A DNA stretch of 64,000 nt from Diospyros lotus (lineage: Eukaryota > Streptophyta > Magnoliopsida > Ericales > Ebenaceae): NCBI RefSeq assembly GCF_014633365.1, contig NC_068341.1, positions 22,302,339 to 22,366,338 on the forward strand, given 5' to 3'. Shown here piece after piece: positions 25,101 through 36,939 of this stretch. The translations under genes and the position numbers were made by a program. The notes below the pieces were generated by a model. It did not search any database, was not told where the DNA came from, and saw nothing but the letters and a program-made list of their open reading frames with translations. Every line of letters begins with the position of its first letter. Positions within the stretch are counted from its first letter, which is position 1.

Positions 25101-25494
25101 TCAATAAAAATTCAGAAAGAAATGTAAAACATTCTTATGCCAAATATGTTGAAAATAATAGGTTATACTTTGGAAGTCATTAGTCAACTTAGTATTTACT
25201 ATTTCACGAGTTAGTTATTTTTGAACTCGCTAGTCTGCAGCAAAACTTTATGTAGTAAACAGGATTGAGTTTACTTATAACACCTAAGATAGAGAAGACA
25301 ATTATTGATTATTTAGCTGGTGGGCCTACGAATTTGGTTTCATGTATGTAAAACACTTCTCTCAGCAAATCGGATATTTAGTTTCTTGCATTTCAAATAG
25401 TATATTATTCTGATGTTTTTCATTTTTGAACTTATTGATTGGCATTTACTATTATATTGGTTGGTTTTTACTTTTTTTTTTCTATTTAATACAT

Positions 25495-25968
25495 GGAAAA
25501 TGCTATTTGTACAGAAGCTTTTGTACAGAATGTTTACAGAAATGATATATCGCGATATATTGACATCAAAATATAGCGATATTTTGATCTTGTTCATCCC
25601 CTTCTCCCTCTCCCCCCTTCCCTTGCCGCTGCAACTTCGCCTCCGCCTGCTCTAGCCGCCGCCTCGCCTCACCTCGCCGCTGCAATCTTCGCCGCCTCGC
25701 CCGTCGCCTCTACCGCCTCATCGTGTCGCCTCGGCTACCTTGCCGCCGCGTCTCGCCTCGTCGCTGCCGCTGCGCCTCGCCTCGCTTCTGCCGCTGCCAC
25801 CGCCGCTGGGGCCGACGGTGTGAGAGGGAGAGAGAGAGAGAGAAAGAGAGAGGGAGAGAGAGATGCTGCATTTGGGGCATTTGGGTCATTAATTGTAAGG
25901 GCAAAATGGATATTTTGATTGCCCTGTAAATGTTCTGTAACATTTGTTCTGTACAAATAGCATGACCC
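25495..25968. mobile_element. Mutator-like non-autonomous element (474 bp) with GC-rich interior
   Basis: The ends are inverted: GGAAAATGCTATTTGTACAG at the left and, reverse-complemented, GGGTCATGCTATTTGTACAG at the right. It is flanked by a perfect 9-bp duplication TTAATACAT (25486-25494 and 25969-25977). The empty site is preserved in copy B at 45946-45954, where TTAATACAT occurs once. Inside, 25600-25830 is a GCC/TCG-rich low-complexity block followed by a (GA)n run, sharply different from the AT-rich ends. There is no transposase. The 9-bp duplication and absence of coding sequence fit a Mutator-like, possibly cargo-carrying, MITE. Confidence 0.85.
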
Positions 25969-26079
25969 TTAATACATTTACCACCTGCAGCATTGGTGCT
26001 GCAAACCAATAGCTATCAACAGAAAAATCAACAGAAAAAACCTTCTGAGTAAAAGGTTTAGGTGTTGGTTTATGTGGCA

Positions 26080-26920
26080 TGTTGAGTCCTGATGTTCTAG
26101 AGGCAGGATTTCTAGAGGGCTGGGGTCTGCATTAGGTCAATTTTGAAGTAATCTCCATAGTAGCTGATGGGTAGAAGGAGTCTATTTTGGCCTGTTTATC
26201 GTCTCATGTGCAGGGGTTGTCTTTGGCAGCTGTATTTTCTCCTTTGCTCTGGATGGTTTATACATTCTGTCCTATCATCGGTATCGGATTTAACTTGTGT
26301 TTATGGATCTCTATTGGGAAGGTCTTCTTGCTGAAGTCCCTTGTTATTTCTACTGTATCGTAAACTGTGTTCTCTGTGCCTTGGCTTTGGGTTTCATTTG
26401 TGCTGGTTGGATGCTTAATCAGTGTTTTCTGGCTTTTGCTTTTCTTTGATGGCATTCCCTTTTCATATACTTGGTTGTGGTTTCTTCAGAGGTTACCATC
26501 TTAATCAGGAATGAAGACATGCCGGTTTCTGTCACTTTGTTCGGGTTGGAGTGTATATTAGTATCCATGTTGGTCTTCTTTTTGCTGCTTGTTTCCACAG
26601 GTTGGCTTGCTTTAAGTGGGAATCTATTTGCCTGGGTTTGGTATATTTAAGTTAAAGTCGTTTTTGTTGGGAGTTGTAATCTTGCCGAATGTTCAATTCC
26701 AAGCAGCTGGGTTTTTATTGTTGTGGTTTGAATTTTTTGGGATCATTATTTGGATTTTCGTTGCTTGATTTGCTTTGGTGGATCAAGAATTCTACCGGGA
26801 GGTTTTATAAAAGTGACGTGAGGAGGTTTCTTCTTTTCTTGGAACTGTTTCCCTTCAGTATCAGAAGTTCCTTCTGTGTTGGCTCATTTGTGAGTGGGCT
26901 TACTCAAGACCTAACCTAAG
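26080..26920. other. Unrecognised coding-like stretch, copy A (partner 46070-46920)
   Basis: On the minus strand, open stretches such as TVEITRDFSKKTFPIEIHK (26360-26280) are conserved in copy B (46400-46310), as expected for duplicated DNA. The copy B reading frame is longer (46540-46268). Neither has a domain I recognise, and stops occur on both sides. It may be the N-terminus of an old retroelement gag or simply open AT-poor sequence. I give no function. Confidence 0.3.
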
Positions 26921-29900
26921 AATAATTTAGAACATTCAATACCCAAGAATAATCTAGAATAATTAGAAGACTCCAGTATTGTCCAGGGAACCTAGAATAC
27001 CCTTGATCTTTCCAGAACATAGAACACCCTATATCATTTCAGAACAACTTATAGTTGAGTCCTACTAACACAAACAGATTTTTACTAGAGATTGTAAAGC
27101 GGAGAAGTTACGGTCATTCATATTTGCACTGATGAATGATGACACACAGAGGATATCTAGACAGTAAAGTTTGAGCTAATATGATTTTTAAGGAGGTGAG
27201 GGTTTTAGCTAGGAAGACAATTTAATGCACCTTTTCTGCGAAAATTAACACAAAGCATGAAATTTTGGGATTTTGTTTTGAATCTAGGGTTTATTACCAA
27301 GGGAAGGTGAGAATCAGTAAGTGTTTGGGAGGAAACAGGACATTCCTATTCCAAACATTTTGAAACTAATTAAGTTATGCTTTGCATGTCATTAATCTAT
27401 AAAGTATTTATCATGTTATGAATGGCCATATTTAAACTTGCCAGTCTGCAGCAAAACATGATGTTGTGTGTAGAGTCACTTACTAATAAATCTCTTTTCT
27501 TATCTGGTGGGGATAGAATGGAATAATGTGCTGCTACAGTTAGTCAAAAAAGTAAAGTTTCCTCGCAACACCTGAGAAAGAGAAGGCATTTTTTTTTATT
27601 ATTTAGCCTTTTTTTTATAGCTTGTGGGCCTACAAGTGTAGTCTCATGCATTTAAAACAGTGCCCTTCTATATGTGAATACGATATTATAACAATATGCT
27701 AATAAATGATTAGGCAACAATGTGTTTCTTTCTGAAGTCAGTTCTTTTTAATTGTTTGTATTTCTGCCCATGTAACATTTTTAACTAAACCGCACGTCTC
27801 TTATGTTTTGTCTATATTAATTAGGATATTACGGGGAAGATTGTCCCCTTTACCATGCCCGGGCCTCAAGCTGTTTTGCATCATTCCTGCTGCAGGTTTA
27901 ATTTCAAGTGCTAAACTTAGACAGCCTGATTCTTCTAGAGGTACATCGACCTATGAGGTGTGGCTCCTTATGTATCCTAAAATTTTCATTTCTTATGTTA
28001 CTTGATTTAACTTCAGTTATTGTTGCTTTTGAATGTTGAGCAAGATATGTTGAGACCTCTGCCAGAAACTTTACTCCTGTTTTTTCGTGGAAGTTTGAGA
28101 TATGTATACTTACCATTGATGAAATTTATGTGTAGTTACCTAAATTTCAATTGTTTGGCTAACAAACATGAGATGCAACAATGTTATGAGTGGTATCTAT
28201 GCAGTTTCTTTCCTTAATATCTGAGGGCCAGCAAGCCCTATGTAGCACAATTTTCACCATCAAAGTTTTGAAGCAGAATGTACATTATGTGTAAGCTTTT
28301 GGTTTTTGTCAAATCAGGTTACATCCTTTTAGCTATGGCATCTGAAATAGGTGTGTGACTGCTGGGGTGAGACTTTTAAGACCTTTATTTGTAGCTCACA
28401 AGGACATTGAAATTGCTGGGTATCCAATTTTCCTTAAACTTTTGTACTTGGAGATTAATTTAAAATCCTAGACAAGAAGCAGGCCGCCTGACATGATTGC
28501 TTTATACGGTGCCATATAACATTGATAATGATCAGGAAACCAAGATGTATTTTCCTTCAATGGGAGGTGAGCCTGAAACTGTGTTCTGTGCCTATTTAGT
28601 TTGAAATTTGACCCAAGCAAGGTACAGCTTTGAGTGTGAAAGTCATGCAACTGGTCCTCTAACTCATAATTTACATCCACCTAGCCCATTTGTGATTGAA
28701 AATCTGTAAGATGGCATTTGGTTTCATCACAATCAAACCGAATGGCCTAAAACCTGGAAGGAACCAGTTGAGTTGGAATCAAATAGGCTGGGATTTTCAT
28801 TCATTTGTGTGGTTGCATTAATAAGAAACTTGTTGGAAATAGATTAATCTTACCTTATAGAAAAATGATTCATTCAATGTGGAGAAGAATTAAGTCCAAA
28901 TAATTGTTTTCTTGTAAGAAAAAATAGTTTATTATTATTAGTTATTGCTTTTAATATATTTTCTTTATGTTTTTTATTTGTTAGTTGCTAATATTCTTTT
29001 ATGTATCCCAATAGTTGTCATTATAAGCAATGATATCAAAACTGGGAAACGGGTCGGGTTCAAGTTGGGTCTCTATTTGGTTGCAATCTGTTAAGCCTCA
29101 ACCTTAACTTGATCTAATAGCTTATTGGATCAAAAATCCTTAGCCTAATCTGCCTGCTTATGGTAACTAAATAGATAAATAGGTTAACTTATTAAATATC
29201 TATTCAAATTAATATATATCGATCAGGTTGACCCATTAACCTATTCAGAGTTGAGATTAAGAGCATGGAGATGGTTGGCTAGAGAAAATGAAAGAATGGA
29301 AAAGTTGCTAGATGTTTCTAACCCTAGGGTTTCAATTTTTTTATCTAAAAAATACCCTTAAAAGTTGAATTAGGAATTTAGGATGTTAAATGCTTGAGGG
29401 GTATTTTGGAAAATAGATATTTACCCATTAACCAATTCAGTTTTTGGTTTTATCTTGACCCACTTAAACCTACTTTGTTATCAAATCAATTCTAGATTTT
29501 TTCGATTTGTTCTACTATCAAATTGAACCTAATAAACTCTTATCAAGTCGACCCAATAACGAACCAAATCTATTAAGGGTCGACCCAAATCTGCTAATTT
29601 CGTGTCGAGTTTAGGTTGGATCGTCAGGTCAGGTTATTGACAACTCTAATTATAACTACATTCAATGTTTATGAATACATAGAGCATACTTGTACATGAA
29701 TATTATGTGTTAAGTAGGGAATAATGTCTTAGTACCTTTTCTACTCATCATGTATGTTTCTTTACTTCTTATGTGTTATTATTCTCAAAAAAATTGATTG
29801 GGTTTCTATTTATAGTTACACTATATTACACTGTAGTTTGTCTCAATGAAAAATAAAGTGACAGCTTCACCTATGAATGAAAAATAAAGAATAGATTGAT

Positions 29901-31238
29901 AGTTTAATTGGTGTGTTAATGTTCCACATTTCTGTTTTGCCTTATTCTGCATCTTGTTGCCATTTCTAATGGATGGCCTTTAGTTCAGAAAAAAAATAAA
30001 AATAATGTGTGTTGGGGGCGGGGTTTCTAGGATGAGGACTGTTACACAGGGATAGAATACTGGATCAACATAACATTATATAGATAACTAAACAGGCATA
30101 TATATTGCAAACTTAACTGACTTCTCTTGAACTTGTCCAATTTTTGCAAAACCTGGAATGTACGAAGAAAATCTTTTATTTGTAAATGAAATTAAACCAT
30201 GTTTCAAATATGTCACTTCAGAACTAGTTGGAGAATTGCCACTATATATGATAGTGTTTTTGTGCCTTTTTATCCCCAATACCTCTTCTTTTTGTTGCCT
30301 ATTTTTGTTTACAAATGCATACCCTAACCCTTGAACGTATGAAGAAAATCTTGTCATTTGGGTTGTTAGTTTACAATGCATACCCTAAACCTTTATTTTC
30401 ATGGATAAGTAGGGAACCTTGTGTGCTGGGAACCCCTTTTTTATTTGGGTGGGGGAGGTGGAGTAGGAAGGTAGCCACCTTCCTTCCCACTTGACTCCAA
30501 AGTCCAACCATAAAGCCACCAAGATAGTAAAAACTCTTAAAAGGAATTACGCGATATGGGCAATTTTTGCAAATATTCAGGAAGCAAATACGTGGACTAG
30601 AGTGTAGTTACCTGTTGTGATTATAATGCATTCAATTTAAAGGGGCAATAAACATCAAATTCACACCCAAGCTGAATTACCTTGCATGCATGGTACATAC
30701 ACATGAGTCTTTCCCTAATGCTAACCTCCGACAGTAGAGAGTGATCGCAGGCTTGTCTAAGTTCCAACCTTTGGGATAATTGAGTAAACTATCTGCTGTT
30801 TGACTCGAACAGACATCATGCTTGGAAGTCTAATCCTTCGTTGTTGCGCCAATTAATGGGTCCTTCATATTTGGTTTATATTTATATTTATGGTTTAGAG
30901 TTTTCATTTTTAAGTCTATGATTTAGATGTTAAATAAGAAAAAGAAAATCATGTAGAGATGTAGATTTGAGAGCATTGTACTTATACGCAGTACTTAAGT
31001 GGTAGATTCTTTCACACAAATTGAACAATTGAAGAAGGCATACTTTGAATTTCCTGTGTACTTTCCTAGATAATCCTAGGTTGACTATGAAAATGTATCT
31101 TATTATCATTTATTTTACTTGATATTGGTTTGTGTTAATGTCGGTTGTTGCAAGATGAAAGTGGATTCCATTAAAGTCGAGCAAGCATTGTTTCACCTTT
31201 TGACCTTCTTACCTTTGCACAAGCATCTCTAAAATCTA

Positions 31239-31543
31239 TGAAACAAGCCAGAAATAATCTAAAGGCTTGATCAATTTCTATGAAATCTGTGAAAAAACAT
31301 ATACAAGTTGTTTCCTAAATGTTCTCCTATAATTTAGGAGAAGATTAGGATTATCAAACTCCTAGAAAATAGATAATCTATCTCTAAAACTTAGGAGATA
31401 AATATAAACTCTACAACAAACTTTACAACTTAAAATTACAAACTTTAAATATCAACATTATCAGATTCTTCTTATTATCTGCATCCATTGACTTGATCTT
31501 TTCCTTTGAATTTTAAATCTCTTTTGGAACTCCTTATCCAACA
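31239..31543 (-). repeat. C1 3' LTR (element is minus strand)
   Basis: Plus-strand ends are TGAAACAAGCC and CTTATCCAACA, so the minus strand reads TGTTGG..TTTCA. Next to it (31544-31560) is CTCCCCCTCAAGCTGG, the polypurine tract of the minus strand, which primes second-strand synthesis. Confidence 0.9.
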
Positions 31544-31550
31544 CTCCCCC

Positions 31551-32195
31551 TCAAGCTGGAGAATAGATAGACATCATTCCCAGCTTGCCAATCAATGCTT
31601 CAAATATTGGTCTTGTAACAGCTTTTGTGAACACATCAACTACTTGATCAGTGGTAGGTACATAGGATAAGTCAATCTCTCCTTCTTCAATCTCTCTTTT
31701 TATGAAGCTCCTATCTATCTTCACATGTTTCATTTGGTCATGCTGGACCAAATTTTTCATAATGTTGATAGCGAATTTGCTATCACTAAATACCTTTGTT
31801 TTATGAGAAAAAGGTATCTCAAAGTTTTCCATCATCCTTTCCAACCATATGACCTCACATATTCCTTGAGTTATGGCTCGGAATTCGGTTTCAGCACTTC
31901 TTCGTGCTACAATCGATTGCTTCTTGCTTCTCCATGTAACAATGTTACCCCATAGCTTCGTGCAATAACTAGAGGTGGACCTGTTATCTTCTCTAGAACC
32001 AGCCCAATCTGCATCCACCACATAGCCTTCAATTCCACTTTCATCTATTTTCTGAAACAACATCCCTTTTCTAGGTGTACCTTTTAGATATATAAGAACA
32101 TGAATCACTGCATTCATATGCTTTTGAGTAAGAGAATGCATGTATTGACTGATTATACTCATTGAATAGGCTATGTCTGGTCTTGTTAGTGACAA
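31551..32195 (-). pseudogene. C1 RNase H
   Basis: This 214-residue frame carries the copia RNase H: LTRPDIAYSMSIISQYMHS, VDADWAGSREDNRSTSSYC (first Asp), SAETEFRAI (Glu), FSDSKFAINI (Asp) and HVKIDRSFIK near the end. It finishes with GKLGMMSIYSPA next to the polypurine tract. A small gap separates it from the reverse transcriptase frame because of an indel near 32200. It removes the RNA template during reverse transcription. Confidence 0.9.
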
Positions 32196-32199
32196 TAAA

Positions 32200-33832
32200 T
32201 TAATTTTCCAACCTACCTTTGGTACCTTTTCTTTTCCACTGGAGTATCATCTTTTCTTCAACATTCCACCCTTTTTCTAAAGGAGTTGCAGCTGGCCTGC
32301 AGGCTAGCATTTCAGTTTCCTCTAGCAGATCAAGTGTATACTTTCGTTGAGAGATAAATAGGCTTCCTTTGCTTCTTGCCACCTCCATTCCAAGGAAGTA
32401 TCTCATACTCCCTAGGTCTTTGACTTGAAATTCTGCCCTCAATTTATTCTTCAAGTTTATAATCTCTTGAAAATCATCTCCTATCACAATAATATCATCA
32501 ATATAAACTATTAGTATTGCTTTCTTTCCACCTGTTGAGGATTTTATGAACAATGTATGGTCATCCTGTCCTTGTTTATATCCCAACTGATTTAGGGTCA
32601 TGCTGAATTTCTTGAACCAAGCCCTTGGTGATTGCTTTAATCCATATAGAGATTTTTTTAATTTGCATACATTTCCACTGCCAATTTTTTCCTCCAAAAC
32701 TTGGGGAAATTCTCATATATATTTCTTCATCCAAATCACCATTAAGAAAAGTATGTTTAATGTCAAATTGAAGTAAAGGCCAATCTAAATTTACAGCAAT
32801 AGACAACAATACTCTTATAGAATTCAGCTTAGCAACTGGAGTAAATGTCTCCTCGTAATCAATTCCATAGGTTATTGTAAAACCTTGGGCTACTAACCTT
32901 GCTTTATACCTTTCAATACTCCTATCTGCCTTATGTTTAATAGTGAAGATCCACCGACAGCCAACTATCTTCTTGTTTGGTGGAAGTTTCACTATCTCCC
33001 AAGTTTGATTTTCATTTAAGGCACCCATTTCTTCCATAACAGCCTCCTTCCACTTAGGATCACTCATGGCACTATGAATATTTGTTGGAATTGCAATGCT
33101 GTCAAGCTTGGCAACAAAATCCTTAAACTGAGAAGACAACTTTGTATTGGTTAGGTGGTTAGAAATTGGGTATTTCACACATGATCTTACCCCTTTATGT
33201 AGGGCTATAGGAATAGCCCAATCTAAACCATCTTCCTTGCTATCAGTACTGTCTCCCCTTGCTTTTGTGTCACTGATGTTGCCAACAACCACATCTGGTT
33301 CATCCTCCATTGGACCATCATTTAAGGGCAATGGTAGGCCGACATTAGGTTTAGGATGGCCTTTGGGTCTTCTGGAGTAGACAAACAAAGGGTCGTTAGC
33401 TTCTGAATTAGGGCTGGAGGTTGTTTTCTCATGCCCAGATTTAGTAGGAGAACACTTTGAGGAAGAGCCAGAGGTGTGCGAGATAGGAGAAACATGAGCT
33501 GTAGGAACTGTTGCCAGTGTATTATTAGTGGCTCCTTGAGATGCTCCCCCTTGAGAATACACTGGCAGGTTAGGAGCAAGCGGAGGCAAGGAAGGAATAG
33601 GGTCATGGTGAGTGCTGGGTGTTGTTGGAAGAGAATTGAGAGAGGGATAAAATGGTAGATGCTCATAGAATGTGACATCAGTGGAAATATAGAATCTGTG
33701 GGTGGTTGGACAGTAGCACTTGTAGCCTTTTGGGGATGGAGAGTACCCAATAAAGATACATTTGTGTGCTTTGGGATCTAATTTGGAACGAGATGGATTA
33801 TGGTTATGAACATACACAAGGCACCCGAACAC
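32200..33832 (-). pseudogene. C1 integrase C-terminus and reverse transcriptase, frameshifted
   Basis: The ORF 33832-32576 begins at MFGCLVYVHNHNPSRSKLDP, the integrase C-terminal (GKGY-type) region, passes a long Pro/Ser-rich linker, and enters reverse transcriptase at WEIVKLPPNKKIVGCRW, RYKARLVAQGF and LLQFDIKHTFLNGDLDEEIYM. At about 32695-32700, in a run of six A on the coding strand, the frame shifts. The correct frame continues in ORF 32697-32200 with CKLKKSLYGLKQSPRAWFKK and the catalytic YIDDI motif (about 32500). Loss of one A-run base explains the break. The polymerase copies the element RNA into DNA. Confidence 0.9.
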
Positions 33833-34940
33833 CTTAGGATCAAGAGAAGAAAGATAGGGTATATCCAGATATGAGTCAAAGAATGCTAAGGGGAGTTTTG
33901 AACTTCAAAGGTTTAGATGGAAGCCGATTTATTAAGTATGCAGTTGTGAGGATAGCTTCACCCTAATAAAAATGAGGAACATTGGTGGCAAACATTATGG
34001 CTCTAGCCACTTCTAGAAGGTGGCGGTTTTTTCTCTTAGCAACCCCATTTTGTTGGGGTGTGTAAGGATATGAGCTTTGGTGAAGGATACCATGCTCGGC
34101 CAACGTAGTTGGTGAATTCATTAGAAAAATACTCTCGGCCGTTATCAGTTCGAAGGATATGTGTAGAAGTTTGAAACATATTCAAAATGAATGTATGAAA
34201 TCTTTTGAAAATGTTACTTGCTTATGATTTTTCCTTCATTAAGTACACCCAACAAGCTCTAGAGTGATCATCAATAAAAGTTATAAACCATCTAAAACTA
34301 TTGACATTACATTTAGAGGGGCTCCAAATGTCACTATGCATCAAATGAAATGGTTTAGAGGGTTTATAAGATTGAATGGAATGGTGAGATCTAGGTTGTT
34401 TTGCAATAGTGCACTGTTGGCATGAGAAAACTTGATCTTTATTGATGAAAATTTCTAATGATTTAAGATAAGGGAAACTAGGGTGCCCTAGATGTTGATG
34501 CCATAACAAGACTTTGTCACTGGCAGTTACGTTTAGGGCAACTTTATTTTGAGAAGAATTTGGGATATCACCAACCAAGTAGTAAAGACCATCCATCACT
34601 CTAGCATTGCCAATCATCTTCCCCGATGCTTGGTCCTGAAAAACACAATGAGAGGGAAAAAATGTTACACTATAGCCCATGTCATTTGTCAACTTACTGA
34701 CTAATAATAGATTGTATGTTATTCCTGGGACATGTAGTACTGACTGCAGCCTTAGTTTTGACACACGAATCATGCCAATTCCTAAGGCAGGAGAAGTGGT
34801 ACCATCAGCCATTGAAATATTAATCGAGGAATGGCATGGTGCATAATCAGTCATTAGGTTGTCAGCACTTGACATATGATTAGAGCCCCATATCAACTAT
34901 CCAAACATTCTTAGGCAGTCTCTTTGTAATTAGGGAGTAG
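33833..34940 (-). pseudogene. C1 protease and integrase, broken
   Basis: At about 34905-34880 the protease site reads VDMG then shifts frame before SNHMSS, so the copia motif DTGASNHM has both a changed Thr and a one-base frameshift. The ORF 34896-34222 continues through the protease end (SVLHVPGITYNLLLVSKL) into the integrase zinc region (HQHLGHPS..CQQC) and the first catalytic Asp (HSDIWSP), reaching FIDDHSRACWVYLM. It stops at 34222. Between 34221 and 33833 the catalytic core continues with LRTDNGREYF and then, in a shifted frame, QQNGVAKRKNRH, where the catalytic Glu of the usual VAERKNRH is Lys. Integration activity is therefore lost. Confidence 0.85.
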
Positions 34941-34954
34941 GACTTAGATGTACC

Positions 34955-35860
34955 TTACATGGCTATGGATGCTGAGGATTGAGGATTAGAAGAACCTGAC
35001 TGATTTGCACCTTGATTTAGTAGCCTGTATAAAGCTTGGATTTGCTCCTCGAATAGATTCAAACTTGGTCTGGTTTTGATTTCAGTAGAAACTTCGGTAG
35101 CATAGGCAAATCTGGGATTTTCTTTCTTCATTCTTGGCTTCCAGTTGGGTGGTTTGCTGTGGATTTTCCAGCATGTTTCCTTCGCGTGGTATGGTTTCTT
35201 GCAATGATCACACCACAATTTTTCCCTTCCTAGATTCCGTGAAAAAGATTCCCCTTGTTTGGTTATGGCTAGTGCTGAATTTTGATGGTTTAGAACCGGT
35301 TTTGCTTGTCGCAGCATTACCCTATGTCTATTTTCTTCTCTTTTGACCTCTGCGATTGCAAAGACCTCTCTTAGGGCCGGTAAGGGTTTTGAACCCAAAA
35401 TCATTCCTCTAACTTCATCAAGATCAGAGTTAAGCCCATACAAGAAATCAAAAATCCGGTCTTTTTCAACTATCTTACTGTATTTAATACTATCAGCAAG
35501 AGATTCCCAACTAATAATATGAATTAAGTCCATTTCATGCCACAATCCTACCAAAGTATTAAAGTATTTTGTAACACCTAGGGTACCTTGTTTAGTAGAT
35601 CTTATAGCTGACCAAATTTCAAAGCACTGAGACGAGTTTTCCAAGTCTGAATACATCTCCTGTACCGAATCCCAGATTCTTTTTGCTGTTTTGTAGAAAA
35701 GATAAGTCCTACCTATTCTCAGCTCCATTGAGTTGATCAACCATGTCATAATGGTTGAATTTTCTGCCTCCCATACTCCATAGGTTGCTGCAGTTGCAGG
35801 AGGAATAGGAATAGATCCTGTTAGATAACCAGCTTTTCCCTTTCCTTTAATCACCAACAT
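34955..35860 (-). pseudogene. gag: C1 gag
   Basis: This 301-residue open frame carries the copia gag (UBN2-type) domain: TWLINSMELRIGRTYLFY near residue 40, FNTLVGLWHEMDLI near 100 and FLYGLNSDLDEVRG near 140. A zinc knuckle CDHCKKPYHAKETC (CX2CX4HX4C) follows at about residue 217, with the usual Gly before His replaced. It would package the RNA in the virus-like particle. The apparent Met is internal to the gag domain: coding-like sequence continues upstream towards 36050, in the region with the ATG at 36045. It is followed by protease in a broken frame. Confidence 0.9.
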
Positions 35861-36107
35861 AACTGATTGGAACCACTCTCTGAAATTACTCCCATTTAGC
35901 TTATGTTGAGTAATTTGTAAAGAGTGATTATCAATGGAAATTATGGGATTGTTTTGCTAAGATGAAGAGGACGAAGAAGGAAGAGGACTCGAAGAACTGG
36001 TAGCTGATACCTCGGTTAGGGTAGGATTAGGTTGAATGTCAGCCATTGATGTAGGCACAAACTTGGATTAAAAAACGGGCAGATGCTGATTTAAGATCGA
36101 AGAGCAG

Positions 36108-36119
36108 GCTCTAATACCA
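36108..36119 (-). other. C1 primer binding site (initiator tRNA-Met type)
   Basis: The minus strand reads TGGTATTAGAGC immediately after the 5' LTR, one base off TGGTATCAGAGC, the complement of the plant initiator tRNA-Met 3' end. Confidence 0.85.
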
Positions 36120-36423
36120 TGAAACAAGCTGGAAATAATCTAAAGGCTTGATCAATTTCCATGAAATCTGTGAAAAAAATATACAAATTATTTCCTAAAT
36201 GTTCTCCTATAATTTAGGAGAAGATTAGGATTATCAAACTCCTAGAAAATAGATAATCTATCGCTAAAACTTAGGAGATAAATATAAACTCTACAACAAA
36301 CTTTACAAATTAAAATTACAAACTTTAAATATCAACATTATTAGATTCTTCTTATTATCCGCATCCATTGACTTGATCTTTTCCTTTGAATTTTAAATCT
36401 CCTTCGGAACTCCTCATCCAACA
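36120..36423 (-). repeat. C1 5' LTR
   Basis: Same ends as the other LTR (TGAAACAAGCT and CTCATCCAACA). The primer site lies directly inside it on the left. Confidence 0.9.
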
Positions 36424-36608
36424 ATCTAGATGTTGGGAGTCATTCTTATAGGCCATGTCATAGTCACTACTAACATAATGCTATAACATTAGGAGTAATT
36501 TCCAATTCTTCCCTGCTTGCCTCAAACATATCGATCCTTCATTGGTCACATTGAGAATTACTGTTTGCATTTTCAAGGACCCAATACGGGGTTCAAGATG
36601 TTGTAGTT

Positions 36609-36871
36609 TGTCAGAAGGAATTTTGAAGAGAATAGAATTCATTAATCTTCCATTCTGTGTGTAAGCTAATATATACAAGAAATCTCCTAATAATTCTCCT
36701 AAAAACTAGGAACAAATTATAATCCTAATTAGTAGGACTAGATAGCTTCATAATTTACAAATTTACATAAGAGATTAAAAAACTTAAAACAAATAAGGCT
36801 TTATCTTCTTGGCTCCTTATCCTCTTCTATTTGATAGCTAATCATTCAACTTTAAACTTCAATCGTTGACA
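36609..36871 (-). repeat. C2 3' LTR
   Basis: Plus-strand ends TGTCAGAAGGAATTTTG and CAATCGTTGACA. Next to it, ACTCCCCTTCAAGATAG (36872 onward) is the minus-strand polypurine tract. Confidence 0.9.
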
Positions 36872-36939
36872 CTCCCCTTCAAGATAGAAAATGGATATCA
36901 TCCATTCCAAGCTTGCTAGTCATCTTCTGATAAATGGCT

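Larger units (their letters stand above)
22253..29830 (+). repeat. Tandem segmental duplication, copy A (about 7.6 kb)
   Basis: It starts CTGTAGTTTGTCTC (22253) and is followed directly, head to tail, by copy B starting CTGTAGTTTGTCTC at 29831. Matching blocks run in the same order and orientation: 22253-23662 with 29831-31233, 23663-23849 with 36424-36608, about 23850-27904 with 44291-48694, and 27905-29820 with 58441-60350. Differences are scattered substitutions and small indels, clearly above zero by eye. Copy A lacks all the LTR elements of copy B and has one private insertion (25495-25968). No gene is recognisable in the duplicated unit. Confidence 0.9.
31239..36423 (-). mobile_element. 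Ty1/copia element C1, complete but inactive (5,185 bp)
   Basis: The ends are LTRs of 305 and 304 bp, flanked by a perfect 5-bp duplication ATCTA (31234-31238 and 36424-36428). Copy A of the duplication has ATCTA once at 23663-23667, the empty site. Minus-strand order is LTR, primer site, gag, protease, integrase, reverse transcriptase, RNase H, LTR, the normal copia order. The two LTRs differ at roughly a dozen positions by eye. Each coding domain has at least one lesion: a broken protease motif, integrase Glu to Lys, and a frameshift in reverse transcriptase. C1 and C3 share close gag sequence, so they are related families. Confidence 0.95.

Noticed and set aside
25710..26009. Minus-strand ORFs rich in Ser, Arg and Leu
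   Set aside because: They are generated by the GCC/TCG and GA repeats in the core of the Mutator-like element.
26258..26455. A conserved host exon, because the ORF is shared with 46268-46540
   Set aside because: Conservation is explained by the tandem duplication; no domain, splice structure or start context supports a gene.
33147..33750. Open frames opposite or offset to C1 pol
   Set aside because: They are shadows of the copia linker region in other frames.
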